DNA from: Lentisphaerota bacterium
GTDB taxonomy: Bacteria; Verrucomicrobiota; Kiritimatiellia; UBA8416; JAFGTH01
DNA length: 32,924 bases
NCBI GenBank assembly: GCA_016934225.1
Contig: JAFGTH010000202.1
Span: forward strand, 1-32,924
Direction: 5' to 3'
The translations under genes were made by a program, and so were the position numbers. Under the pieces are notes generated by a model, which was not told where the DNA came from, did not search any database, and saw nothing but the letters and a program-made list of their open reading frames with translations. Shown here in pieces: positions 1 to 8,581 of this stretch (position 1 is its first letter; the number at the start of each line of letters is the position of its first letter).

Positions 1-1410
1 AAATTGGAAGGCAAGAATGCCGCAAGCACTGGCAGCAAACTGGGTATAGATAAATTCTCGCTCAGCCTCAGTGACAGCCCGAGGGAGGGCGAGCATTATT
101 ATGAGGGCGCAGGCTACGGTTACTACACCTACGCGTATTTGAACGGAGCCGTGACTGTAGAGGAAATGACCAACAGCATCGAATGGAGCGGCGAAAAGCA
201 GTTATTGTTCACTCCGTCGGCAAATATGGCTGGAGTAAGTTTGGATGTGTACAACGATCTCTGGCTCGACTCCGAATTCGATACCGTGGACGGGACCATG
301 CGCATCAATTCAACCATCGTCTCGAACGATTACGCTTCAATGCTCAAGGGTACGACATGGGAAGCCTCAAAGGTTATGGGCGCCGAGACCAACCACACGG
401 AAACAGGGCTTGGCGGAAAGCGAATCGCCGTCATGCTTTACGGCGAACAGATGAACGGATCGCCGTCGTTGGATCATCTGGCCATCAACGGCAACGCCGT
501 CCGTGTCAAGTTCGCCGGCCCATCCGACACCAACAAACTGGCGATAACTTCGGCTGGAATATTCAATGTTGACTCGGGATTTGGCGTTCCGCTGCTCTTT
601 GCCGGCGGCGCGAGCGTTACGATCAACAACGGCACGACTGCCTGGAGCGACTGGGTAGAGTTTCCTCTGTACTGCGACAGATACGCGGATCTCGAAGGCG
701 GAGATCATAATCATACAACCTATGCTGTCTGGTTCGATGTGGCTCCCTCGCCGCCGCCAAACAGGGATTCATGTTTGGCATGGGAATGGTATTCAACTAA
801 AACAAATATTATGACTTATATCGGAGGATATCCGGCCGGCATTCCGACTAACAAGGTCTACGTAGTGCAGGAAGTGGAAGTGGGTTATCCAAAGCAGGCA
901 TGGTTTCAGTCCGGGTTCTTCGATACTAGAATACCCGACCCCGATTACAAATTCCTCAACTTTACCGTTACCAACCAGACCGTAAATTGCGATGTGGACG
1001 TAAGACTCGGCAACACAGATGATCGCGTAACTCAATCCGACCTTCAGTTGTGGCCGTTGACTTACTTCGAGAACGGTGTCAACAACAGCCTGGCCGGGAT
1101 GAATCAGGGTCAGTATGTCAAATATGACGCTCTGTTTACCGCCACCGCCGGCGCCGTTCCGCCCCCGTATGACGAGGCGTCTCAACTGTCGCACGTCATG
1201 GTGGAATGGGAACCACCTATAGGTATCGTTGATCTGAATATGGATCTCTGTATGGGTCCGGATTTCGGTATATACAGCGCTACTGTTGACGACAAGGCAT
1301 TAGCCCGAGGCATAGAAATCAACATGACAATTTTCGAGGATTCGATTATGGGAAAACGGCATCAGACTTTGGGCTCAATGAAGATTGTGCCTCTGAATAC
1401 CGGAAAATAA
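1..1410 (+). CDS. Hypothetical secreted beta-rich protein, 5' end missing
   Basis: The reading frame is open from the first base of the window, so the true start lies upstream and about 469 residues of the C-terminal part are seen. I do not recognise a family. The protein is rich in Asn, Thr, Gly, Tyr and Trp, poor in Lys/Arg clusters, and has no membrane segment in the visible part, as expected of an extracellular beta-sandwich or adhesin-like protein. It ends 42 bases before a PilX-like gene on the same strand. That spacing suggests one transcription unit, so a role as a pilus-associated or surface-exported protein is a reasonable inference but is not shown by any motif. Confidence 0.7.
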   Translation, partial: KLEGKNAASTGSKLGIDKFSLSLSDSPREGEHYYEGAGYGYYTYAYLNGAVTVEEMTNSIEWSGEKQLLFTPSANMAGVSLDVYNDLWLDSEFDTVDGTMRINSTIVSNDYASMLKGTTWEASKVMGAETNHTETGLGGKRIAVMLYGEQMNGSPSLDHLAINGNAVRVKFAGPSDTNKLAITSAGIFNVDSGFGVPLLFAGGASVTINNGTTAWSDWVEFPLYCDRYADLEGGDHNHTTYAVWFDVAPSPPPNRDSCLAWEWYSTKTNIMTYIGGYPAGIPTNKVYVVQEVEVGYPKQAWFQSGFFDTRIPDPDYKFLNFTVTNQTVNCDVDVRLGNTDDRVTQSDLQLWPLTYFENGVNNSLAGMNQGQYVKYDALFTATAGAVPPPYDEASQLSHVMVEWEPPIGIVDLNMDLCMGPDFGIYSATVDDKALARGIEINMTIFEDSIMGKRHQTLGSMKIVPLNTGK

Positions 1411-1452
1411 TATTTCGATCGTCATGACGGTCCGGGAAAGGAGCTCTGAACA

Positions 1453-2607
1453 ATGAAAACACGCAAAACAGCCAACAAAGACATCTCAAATAAAAGCGGA
1501 TCGGCGCTTGTTCTGGTGATCTGCTTATCGCTTATCTTGCTTCTGGCAATAGGAACAATGCTGACGATGTCGTCACAACAGGCATTTACCGTAAGCCGAT
1601 ATAGCCGCAGCGCAACAGCCCTTTCAATTGCAGAAGCAGGTATTGCGGATATGTTGAAAAAACTGGCTCTGGATTTCAACACGTACAAGCAGGCGGCCAT
1701 AACCAATAACTTCAACGATGGTTGCTACATTGTGACATCTACGACAAACGGGCAGACTGGCGCAATTCTGCGCTCGACGGCAACATATCTTGGCGTTACT
1801 AAAAGGACAGCGGTTGAAACGCTGGGTGTGTGGCAAACAATCTGGGATACAAATATGTTCGGGACTTTTGGCATACTAAGCGAGGGCCTTGTAGACTGTA
1901 ACGGACAAGGTGTTCTTAAAGGTAGTGTGTATGCCGGGGACAATATCGAAATTGCGCCAGGAACAACAGTTGAAGGTGACGCATATGCCGTTGGAGAAAT
2001 CAAGGACCAGGGCGATATCCAGGGATCCGTCAATCCTGGCGCCGCACCACAGGACGTGCCGTATCTGGACGTGAATTATTACAGGAATCTGGCCCAAAAT
2101 TGTGGTGGCGTGTACATTAACCACAGTCTTCTGCCCCCTAATGCCATTGACTATGATACCGGCGATCCGGCAAACATTGGCGAGGATGCCTATATTGGCA
2201 ACGCACCATTGAAATTGATCTTCGTGGAAGGCGATGTCTTGATCAAGAACGGCGGAATAATAACGGGTTGCATTGCCGCCACGGGCGACATAGACATGCA
2301 AGGCGGAAATGTAATACACAACGGATTCATAGATCCGCTTTCAGGTAAACAGCTTCCCTCGCTGATGTCGTTCGGCGGTAGCGTGGAAGTGCGCGCCGGA
2401 CAGGAGCTGTACGGCATGATTTATGCCGTCGGCGACGTGATGCTGAATGGAGGCGATATCGTGCATGGCGGCATAATATGTCATGGCATTGTTGATGCGC
2501 GAGCGGATTGGACGGTACATCGCGGCGGATACGAAGTGCCGCCCGGTGTTATGCCGGGAAAAGAAGGCAATGTGTACAACGTTCGGATTGGCGCCTGGCT
2601 GGAATAA
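1453..2607 (+). CDS. PilX-like type IV pilus assembly protein with beta-helical C-terminal region
   Basis: The 384-residue protein begins with a short basic segment. A single hydrophobic helix follows at roughly residues 16-38, then a polar helix containing AEAGIADML, the arrangement seen in PilX/GspK-type minor pilin proteins. From about residue 135 on, the sequence is a series of short Gly/Asp/Val-rich turns (GSVYAGDNIEI, GDAYAVGEI, GGNVIHNGFI). These resemble bactofilin or other right-handed beta-helix repeats, as found in DUF7305-type tails of such proteins. The start is supported by an AAAGGAG ribosome site about 9 bases upstream. It probably acts in the cell envelope with the preceding secreted protein. 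The pilus link is well supported by the N-terminus; the function of the tail is inference. Confidence 0.75.
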   Translation: MKTRKTANKDISNKSGSALVLVICLSLILLLAIGTMLTMSSQQAFTVSRYSRSATALSIAEAGIADMLKKLALDFNTYKQAAITNNFNDGCYIVTSTTNGQTGAILRSTATYLGVTKRTAVETLGVWQTIWDTNMFGTFGILSEGLVDCNGQGVLKGSVYAGDNIEIAPGTTVEGDAYAVGEIKDQGDIQGSVNPGAAPQDVPYLDVNYYRNLAQNCGGVYINHSLLPPNAIDYDTGDPANIGEDAYIGNAPLKLIFVEGDVLIKNGGIITGCIAATGDIDMQGGNVIHNGFIDPLSGKQLPSLMSFGGSVEVRAGQELYGMIYAVGDVMLNGGDIVHGGIICHGIVDARADWTVHRGGYEVPPGVMPGKEGNVYNVRIGAWLE

Positions 2608-2820
2608 ATTTATCAGCCCAAAGAAAATATTCGAGACAAGATAATTGCTCCGGAAAATCAACCGGTTGAGCTGAAGAAGATTGCCAACATAAGTCCTTGC
2701 CGGATATCGCGTTTCCCCGTCAACAATGCTTTGAAGTATTGAATTCAGGGACAGTCAGAATCGCTCAAAAATGTCCACCACGCAGGTTACGGTCGCGCTG
2801 AAGTAGTTCCATGCGAAACC

Positions 2821-4014
2821 TCACCTTCGCCCGTGGCGAAATCGCTCCGGCGGCGCCATCTTCACAAGTTTGGGCTCGAACTTAGCCATGATTTCAACAA
2901 GATCCGCCTGCGCAGCCATAACGCGGTCAATATTCTTGTATGCCATCGGTATCTCATCCAAATCGGCCGAAAGCAATTCAACTCCCTGTTTTTCCAGATA
3001 TGCGTTCATATCCTGCCTTGAGAACTGCCGCTTTGCCGCTGCGCGACTCATCTTCCTGCCCGCCCCATGCGCCGCCGAATTCAGTGATTCATCATTCCCC
3101 TTACCCCGCACAACGTATGCCGGCGTGGCCATAGAACCGGGTATAACCCCAATCGCGCCCTTACCGGCCGGAGTTGCGCCCTTACGATGCACAATAATTT
3201 TCTGCCCGTCAGCGAGTGTCTCGCGCCACGCAAAGTTGTGATGATTCTCAATGCCCAGCAGCGCGCTAACATCCAAATGACGCGCAATGGCTTCATGGAT
3301 CAGTTCATGATTCGCTGCGGCATATTTGCCCATCAGCTCCATTGCCGCCCAATATTCCTGTCCTTCATGGCTCTGAAGATTCAACCATGCAAGATCGGCC
3401 ATTTCGTGCGGCAAATCCGGTCTCTTTCTTTTGGCCAACTTACTGTAATAGGTCGCTACTTCAGCGCCCGTCCCCCTGCTGCCGCCGTGCGTTAACAAGG
3501 CCATGTACAGACCGGTATCAAGACCGAGATCCCGAGACCGGACCGTCAATATCCCGAACTCGCAGAAATGGTTGCCGCTTCCGCTCGATCCCAATTGATG
3601 CCAGGCTTTGTCTTTAAATTGGGATGTAACCGGGCTGACCGACCAGTCTTCATCCATCACCTTGTGCTGTTTCCGCGGCTGAAAACCGTTGCCTATTCCG
3701 AAACATGTTTCTTTTTCCAAAGCATCAATCAGTTTGTCACGTTCTTTTGTAAGTGCGTCTATCGGCATATCGAACACGGTTAATTTCATGCGGCAGGCAA
3801 TATCCATTCCGACTGCGAAAGGAATAATCGCTTCCTGCGTTGCTAAAACTCCGCCAATAGGCATTCCATAGCCTGTATGCGCGTCCGGCATCAACGCGCC
3901 ACGGATTGCAACGGGCAGGCGACAGGCGTTCTTCATCTGTTCGATCGCGCCCGGATCAAGGTCCGTTCCCCATTGTCGCCAAGGCGCCATGTATGTGTAA
4001 TGATCCGATGTCAT
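2821..4014 (-). CDS. rtcB: RtcB-family RNA ligase
   Basis: This 397-residue protein is full length for RtcB, which joins RNA 2',3'-cyclic phosphate (or 3'-phosphate) ends to 5'-OH ends using GTP and Mn2+. Motifs appear in the expected order: MPDAHTGYGMPIGG near residue 42; MDIACRM with metal ligands D71 and C74; GNHF with H149; LTHGGSRG with H176; ENHHNF around 256-261; and SAAHGAGR with H316, the position of the histidine that is guanylylated in characterised RtcB. No archease gene is visible nearby. It is divergent from lon across a 230-bp gap. Bacterial RtcB proteins are often linked to RNA damage repair, so pairing with a quality-control protease is suggestive only. Confidence 0.92.
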   Translation of the reverse strand: MTSDHYTYMAPWRQWGTDLDPGAIEQMKNACRLPVAIRGALMPDAHTGYGMPIGGVLATQEAIIPFAVGMDIACRMKLTVFDMPIDALTKERDKLIDALEKETCFGIGNGFQPRKQHKVMDEDWSVSPVTSQFKDKAWHQLGSSGSGNHFCEFGILTVRSRDLGLDTGLYMALLTHGGSRGTGAEVATYYSKLAKRKRPDLPHEMADLAWLNLQSHEGQEYWAAMELMGKYAAANHELIHEAIARHLDVSALLGIENHHNFAWRETLADGQKIIVHRKGATPAGKGAIGVIPGSMATPAYVVRGKGNDESLNSAAHGAGRKMSRAAAKRQFSRQDMNAYLEKQGVELLSADLDEIPMAYKNIDRVMAAQADLVEIMAKFEPKLVKMAPPERFRHGRR

Positions 4015-4244
4015 CTCGGCTACATACTACCATAGCCGACGGTTGTAACGACAGATAAACACGGAATATCAAGCGTTCTTTCCGTGTGATCTGTGCGCTC
4101 CATGTCTTTTTTGCGATCCCTTATAATATTCCGTCTCGCCTGTCAACCGTCCGATCCAAGGGGTACAACTTTTGCGTTTGATCTTCCATTCACACTCTGC
4201 CATGCTTTTGCCAAGACTAAACTCCTGCAAACAAAGGCAATAAA
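4015..4244. promoter_or_regulatory. Divergent intergenic region between rtcB and lon
   Basis: This 230-bp gap must contain promoters for both rtcB and lon. A TATAAT hexamer lies at 4122-4127 on the plus strand, without a convincing -35 box 16-18 bp upstream. On the minus strand a TTGACA (4146-4141) is followed after 15 bp by TATAAG, a sub-optimal spacing. I see no CIRCE-type inverted repeat of the kind that controls heat-shock genes. Confidence 0.4.
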
Positions 4245-6671
4245 ATGGCGGATAAAGAAAAACCGGAAAAGCCGCAAAATGTTGAGATTCTCAAAGACAA
4301 GGTAAGCGCCGGCGATAAAAATTTGGTGCTCGCGCGAGATGTCTTTCCCCAAGAACTGCCAGTCGTCCCTATTCGGGGCAGACCCCTTTTCCCAAAAATG
4401 ACTGTCCCAATGATTATTGAGAACGAGAACCTGCGCAAGATGATTATCCAAACCGACGAAGCACATACCAAGTTCATCGGATTGGCATTAATTCGCGACG
4501 AAGGCAGTAACACGCAGGAAAATATTTCCAGCAAGGACTTGTATAATGTCGGCGTTGTTGCCGAAATATTGCAAGTTGCCCAGGTTTCTCCGGATATGCC
4601 GGCGCAAATGCTGCTTGGCTCGCTGGAACGTTTCAAAATCAAGGCAATTATTCAGGAAAATCCCCATATCATTGCCAAGGTTGATTACATGCACGAGACC
4701 GAGATGACGCACAATGATGAACTCAGGGCCTATGCCATCTCGGTGGTTAAGGCAATTAAGGAACTCATTCAGCTCAATCCGCTGCACAAAGAGGAGCTAA
4801 ATTTGTTTGCGTCCAGATCAAGCCTCGCGGACCCGGGCAGACTAGCCGACTTCGCAGCAGCTCTTACGACCGCATCCGGCAAACAAATGCAGGAAATTCT
4901 GGAAACCATCAGCATACGCGCGAGGCTCAAAAAGGTTCTACATTTGCTCCAGAAAGAAATGGATATCTCCAAAATCCAGGTACAAATTACCAAGCAGATA
5001 GAAGAAAAGCTGTCCAAGCAACAACGTGAATTTTTCCTCAAGGAACAGCTAAAGGCAATTAAGAAAGAACTCGGTCTAAGCAAGGAAGGCAAAGAATCGG
5101 AAGTCGAAAAATTCACCGAGCGACTCCAGAATCTGAAACTTACGGATGAAGCGCAGGAACGCGTCAACGAGGAAATAGAAAAACTCAAGCTTATTGAACC
5201 AACTTCGCCCGAATTTAACGTGTCCCGGACATATGTAGATTGGCTCACCATCCTTCCGTGGGGCGTGTTTACAGCCGATAATTACGATATAGACAAAGCC
5301 GCCAAGATCCTTAATCGGGATCATTACGGGCTTGCCGATGTAAAAGAACGCATTTTGGAATTCCTCTCTGTCGGCATTATGAAGGGCAATATCTCCGGGT
5401 CCATTCTATGTTTCGTCGGACCGCCAGGTGTCGGAAAAACATCACTCGGCCAATCCATCGCTCGAAGCATGGGCAGGAACTTCTACAGATTCTCCGTCGG
5501 CGGAATAAGAGACGAGGCCGAGATCAAGGGGCACAGGAGAACATATATCGGAGCTCTTCCTGGTAAATTTATACAAACCATGAAAGTGTGCAAAAGTGCC
5601 AACCCTGTAATAATGCTGGATGAAATAGATAAAATCGGCGCCAGCTATCAGGGGGATCCTGCTTCAGCGTTGTTGGAAGTGCTTGATTCCGAACAGAACA
5701 AAGATTTCCTGGATCATTACCTGGACGTTCGATTTGATCTGTCCAATGTGTTCTTCATCTGCACGGCAAACCAATTGGATACTATTCCAGCCCCATTACT
5801 CGACCGCATGGAAGTAATAAAACTGGCCGGTTATATCCTTCAGGAGAAAATGGAAATAGCGCGCAGATATCTGGTCCCAAAGCAATTAAAAGCTCATGGA
5901 GTGAAACGCGAACAGGTTACAATCACAAGCGAGGCAATCAGAGATATTATAGACGGATATGCGCGTGAACCCGGTGTGCGCGGTTTGGAAAATAATATTA
6001 AAAAAACAATAAGAAAGTCGGTCAAGAAGATCGTGGAGAAGAAGGTTAAAAAAGTCCGGATCAGCAAAGCAAATATCCACGATCTCCTCGGTAAAAGGAT
6101 TTTCACGGATGAAAGTCTCTACAAACAACCCACTCCGGGCGTTGTAATGGGTTTGGCCTGGACGAGCATGGGCGGAGACACTCTTTTCATTGAGGCAACA
6201 AAGGTTTTAACAGGCAAAAGCGGATTTAAACAAACAGGGCAGCTCGGCGACGTAATGATAGAATCATCCGAAATAGCCTACACATATGTTCGAGCATTGT
6301 TGAGCAACGATGAAAACGCGAGGAAATTTTTTGCTCAGAATTTCATCCATCTCCATGTGCCCGCCGGCGCAACTCGGAAAGACGGCCCATCGGCCGGTGT
6401 AACCATGGCAACCGCTTTGTATTCGCTGGTCAAAAACAAAGCCATCAAAAAGAATTTCGCTATGACCGGCGAGTTGAGTTTAACCGGACTTGTAATGCCA
6501 ATAGGCGGAGTAAAAGAAAAGACGATAGCCGCCAAACGGGCGAAGGTTGTAAATCTGATTTTCCCCACTGAGAACAAGCGCGATTTTGATGACTTGCCGG
6601 CCCATGTAAAAAAGGGTCTGAAACCGAGGTTTGTAAGCAAGTTTGAACAGATTGTTAAAATTTGTTTTTAG
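4245..6671 (+). CDS. lon: ATP-dependent protease Lon
   Basis: The 808-residue protein has the complete three-part Lon architecture. The N-terminal substrate-binding domain begins at about residue 35 (ELPVVPIRGRPLFP) and leads into a long helical region to about residue 320. The AAA+ module has Walker A GPPGVGKT at 392-399 and a Walker B region VIMLDEIDKIG. The C-terminal protease domain carries the Ser-Lys dyad: the serine of KDGPSAGVT is residue 716 and the lysine of GGVKEKTIAAK is residue 759. Their 43-residue spacing equals that of E. coli Lon (679/722). It degrades misfolded and regulatory proteins in the cytosol. The ATG lies downstream of a weak AAAGG ribosome site. All key residues are intact. 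Confidence 0.97.
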   Translation: MADKEKPEKPQNVEILKDKVSAGDKNLVLARDVFPQELPVVPIRGRPLFPKMTVPMIIENENLRKMIIQTDEAHTKFIGLALIRDEGSNTQENISSKDLYNVGVVAEILQVAQVSPDMPAQMLLGSLERFKIKAIIQENPHIIAKVDYMHETEMTHNDELRAYAISVVKAIKELIQLNPLHKEELNLFASRSSLADPGRLADFAAALTTASGKQMQEILETISIRARLKKVLHLLQKEMDISKIQVQITKQIEEKLSKQQREFFLKEQLKAIKKELGLSKEGKESEVEKFTERLQNLKLTDEAQERVNEEIEKLKLIEPTSPEFNVSRTYVDWLTILPWGVFTADNYDIDKAAKILNRDHYGLADVKERILEFLSVGIMKGNISGSILCFVGPPGVGKTSLGQSIARSMGRNFYRFSVGGIRDEAEIKGHRRTYIGALPGKFIQTMKVCKSANPVIMLDEIDKIGASYQGDPASALLEVLDSEQNKDFLDHYLDVRFDLSNVFFICTANQLDTIPAPLLDRMEVIKLAGYILQEKMEIARRYLVPKQLKAHGVKREQVTITSEAIRDIIDGYAREPGVRGLENNIKKTIRKSVKKIVEKKVKKVRISKANIHDLLGKRIFTDESLYKQPTPGVVMGLAWTSMGGDTLFIEATKVLTGKSGFKQTGQLGDVMIESSEIAYTYVRALLSNDENARKFFAQNFIHLHVPAGATRKDGPSAGVTMATALYSLVKNKAIKKNFAMTGELSLTGLVMPIGGVKEKTIAAKRAKVVNLIFPTENKRDFDDLPAHVKKGLKPRFVSKFEQIVKICF

Positions 6672-7012
6672 TCCTATAAACAGTTTTTGAGTTTACAGCG
6701 GCAACCCACCCTTTGGCGCGTTGGGAAAGACAAAGAGGTTGTCGAAAGAACAAGGTTGCTGCTGGCTCAATCTCGAGATTTGGTTCAATATGCCAAAGAG
6801 GCATAAAGATATTTACTATCCGTTTCCCAGCAGTGGATTGACCGTTCTCTTTTGCCTTTCATTCGGCGCGAAATAGTCGGCTTTGGGGCCGGGCATGCTC
6901 CGCTTGATGCTGCCTTGTATCCCGGAGAAGTTGCTTGCATTTAGATTTTCGTTATTGTACAAATCTACCTATTGTCATCATGTTCATATATGTATATCAG
7001 GGAGACAAGTAG
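6672..7012. other. Gene-poor gap after lon
   Basis: No supported gene lies in these 341 bases. The lon frame stays open for 44 codons after its TAG stop, ending at a TAA at 6804-6806, with a helical-looking segment. There is no start signal, no family resemblance and no reason to call readthrough. The right end (about 6930-7012) must hold the promoter for the accessory genes that follow. A TTGCTT at 6931-6936 with TATTGT 16 bp downstream is a weak candidate. Confidence 0.4.
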
Positions 7013-7204
7013 ATGGCAGAAAAGAAACAGAAACCGGTACGCCGAAAGATCCATGTTGATTTGCCCGAAGACGTGCATCAACGCCTACGCGTAAAGGCCG
7101 CAATGTTAGATATGTCTATGCAGGGCTTCGTGACCGACCTGGTCAGACGAGAGGTTGCCGATATGGAACTGCCAAAAATAAAGGGGAGTAGGCGACGTGA
7201 CTGA
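7013..7204 (+). CDS. Small ribbon-helix-helix-like DNA-binding protein
   Basis: The 63-residue protein has a basic N-terminus and a beta-strand segment (RRKIHVDLPEDV). Two helices follow (HQRLRVKAAMLD and SMQGFVTDLVRREV), matching the MetJ/Arc/CopG ribbon-helix-helix pattern used by small repressors and antitoxins. A GGGAG ribosome site sits 8 bases before the ATG. Its stop overlaps the next gene by 8 bases, so the two are translationally coupled. It may be an autoregulator of this two-gene unit. It is not followed by a recognisable toxin, so I do not call a toxin-antitoxin pair. Confidence 0.7.
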   Translation: MAEKKQKPVRRKIHVDLPEDVHQRLRVKAAMLDMSMQGFVTDLVRREVADMELPKIKGSRRRD

Positions 7205-7856
7205 ATCGCTGGCAAAATATGATGCTGATACGGTTCGTCAACAAATCTTCACAATTCGCGGCGAAAAGGTCATTCTCGACCATGACCTGGCTGCTGTCTA
7301 TGGAGTCGAAACAAAGGCCCTGAATCAGGCAGTCAAAAGAAATGCAGCAAAGTTCCCAGACGATTTTATGTTTCGCCTTACAGCGCAGGAACTTACAGCT
7401 TTGAGGTCACAAATTGTGACCTCAAAACAAGAAGGTATGCGGTCACAATCTGTGACCGGTTCAGGTAAAGGCGGCAGGCGCTATCTGCCTTACGCATTCA
7501 CTGAACATGGCGCGATCATGGCCGCCACGGTGCTGAACAGCCCCCGGGCCGTTCAAATGAGTGTTTTCGTTGTTCGTGCCTTTGTCCGTATGCGTGCGGC
7601 ACTCACCGGCTCTCGCGAACTGGCACGCAAACTGGCCGCCTTGGAAAAGGAAGTAAAGGCAAGGCTGGACACACATGATGCGGCGATTGTCGATGTTCTT
7701 AGCCGCATTATGGATTTGATTGATCCGCCAGAACTGCCGCCAGAACCACCCAAGAAACAGATCGGATTTAGCGTCAAAGAAAAGCGCGCGAAGTACGGCA
7801 CTGGTACCAAGAAGAAGGTGCCTGCTGTAAAAAGAAAATCAAAGAAGGGCTCGTGA
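7197..7856 (+). CDS. ORF6N-domain (KilA-N-related) DNA-binding protein
   Basis: Residues about 15-80 (VRQQIFTIRGEKVILDHDLA, AVYGVETKALNQAVKRN, FPDDFMFRLT) and the later RRYLPYAFTEHGAIMAATVL segment are the ORF6N signature. This domain is common in phage and mobile-element antirepressor-like proteins and in chromosomal accessory islands. A GTG start follows GGGGAG inside the preceding gene. After the domain come a helical, probably coiled-coil segment (about 125-175) and a Lys-rich tail that may bind nucleic acid. The linker between the two conserved blocks (LRSQIVTS...MRSQSVTG) is encoded by perfect DNA palindromes, listed separately. The biochemical role of most ORF6N proteins is unknown. 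Confidence 0.85.
   Translation: MTESLAKYDADTVRQQIFTIRGEKVILDHDLAAVYGVETKALNQAVKRNAAKFPDDFMFRLTAQELTALRSQIVTSKQEGMRSQSVTGSGKGGRRYLPYAFTEHGAIMAATVLNSPRAVQMSVFVVRAFVRMRAALTGSRELARKLAALEKEVKARLDTHDAAIVDVLSRIMDLIDPPELPPEPPKKQIGFSVKEKRAKYGTGTKKKVPAVKRKSKKGS
7400..7426. repeat. 27-bp perfect palindrome inside the ORF6N gene
   Basis: Arms 7400-7412 (TTTGAGGTCACAA) and 7414-7426 are perfect inverted repeats around a single central A at 7413. The site lies in codons for the variable linker of the ORF6N protein. It could be an operator for the encoded DNA-binding protein or the ribbon-helix-helix protein, or a repeat inserted in frame. Confidence 0.85.
7440..7458. repeat. Second palindrome with the same GGTCACA core
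   Basis: Arms CGGTCACA (7440-7447) and TGTGACCG (7451-7458) flank the spacer ATC. The GGTCACA/TGTGACC core is identical to that of the larger palindrome 14 bp upstream, giving two related sites within 59 bp. Confidence 0.8.
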
Positions 7857-7857
7857 T

Positions 7858-8124
7858 ATGCCAAGACTAACGGAACAGGAACAGCAGGAGATTATCCGCT
7901 ACATTGAAGCGGACAAACCTCTGCCGGATAAATACCGGTTTCTCTTGTTCGACGAGAAGCGTGAAGTTGAACTGGTCTGGAACGGTAAGACCGGTGAGGT
8001 CTGCAACATAGTACTTCCGTTTCAGGTTATCGAACAATATCGGCAAGACCGCTCTTATGGAGGCGATCTACCTCGTTCTGGGGGGAGCGTCCCGCTGTTC
8101 GCCGGACGTTATCACGGAGAATGA
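7858..8124 (+). CDS. Small hypothetical protein with a foreign C-terminal end
   Basis: The ATG is 1 base after the stop of the ORF6N gene. The first 60 or so residues (TEQEQQEIIRYIEADKPLP, KYRFLLFDEKREVELVWNG, NIVLPFQVIEQ) look like a genuine conserved protein segment. I associate such sequence with the N-terminus of some DNA methyltransferases or their small partner proteins, but cannot confirm this without a search. After about residue 60 the frame runs, out of phase, through the coding sequence of an unrelated ATPase P-loop, so its last 28 residues are probably not native. The product may be non-functional. The join at about 8031-8033 marks a deletion or recombination. Confidence 0.5.
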   Translation: MPRLTEQEQQEIIRYIEADKPLPDKYRFLLFDEKREVELVWNGKTGEVCNIVLPFQVIEQYRQDRSYGGDLPRSGGSVPLFAGRYHGE

Positions 8125-8239
8125 TTTCTATCTCAGACAGTATTTGCCGCTGGAGTCCATGCCGCCGCCGAAGGCTATGACGGGACAGATCTCCGCGAGG
8201 AGGACAGTCTATCCTGCTATTCTGATCCGTGATTATTGA
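8031..8239 (+). pseudogene. Fragment of an OLD-like/AAA ATPase beginning at its P-loop
   Basis: Read in the frame of position 8033, this piece encodes NNIGKTALMEAIYLVLGG and then a segment including ITENDFYLRQYLP. That is the Walker A loop, the following helix and the ENDFY-type stretch found near the N-terminus of OLD-family ATP-dependent endonucleases and related RecF-like ATPases. No start codon or upstream beta-strand precedes the loop, and the frame stops after only about 69 codons at 8237-8239. It is therefore a remnant lacking the rest of the ATPase and any Toprim domain. It overlaps the preceding small ORF in another frame, which shows that the two pieces were joined by rearrangement. 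OLD-like ATPases are often anti-phage genes, consistent with decayed accessory DNA. Confidence 0.6.
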
Positions 8240-8270
8240 TGAAATGGGTTAGTATTAAGTTATAGGTTTT

Positions 8271-8385
<115 letters not shown>

Positions 8386-8581
8386 ACAAAGTTGTGCGCG
8401 TCAAGATAACGCGTATCACTTAACAGCTCAAGTTAAAGATGCCAATAGACGCAAAAATACACAGCCAGAATGATTAACGAACATATTCCAGATCAAAAAG
8501 TTCTCTTGCCATACCGGCAGGCCCTGGAGTAAGTTCTGTTTTTTTTACCGAACCAATCAAGGCGCAAGGAGACTCAGTATC

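Noticed and set aside
2741..2765. CAGGGACAGTC near the end of the rtcB gene as a relic of a transposable-element end
   Set aside because: It resembles the element end for only a few bases, has no partner repeat and no transposase nearby.
4015..4244. Heat-shock CIRCE operator for lon
   Set aside because: No TTAGCACTC-N9-GAGTGCTAA-like repeat could be found in the gap.
6672..6806. Open frame of 44 codons continuing in the lon frame after its TAG stop
   Set aside because: Lon is already full length at the normal C-terminus, and there is no family resemblance or recoding signal. Open stretches of this length are expected by chance.
7013..7856. Toxin-antitoxin pair (ribbon-helix-helix plus ORF6N)
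   Set aside because: The gene overlap fits, but ORF6N proteins are not established toxins and no toxin motif is visible.
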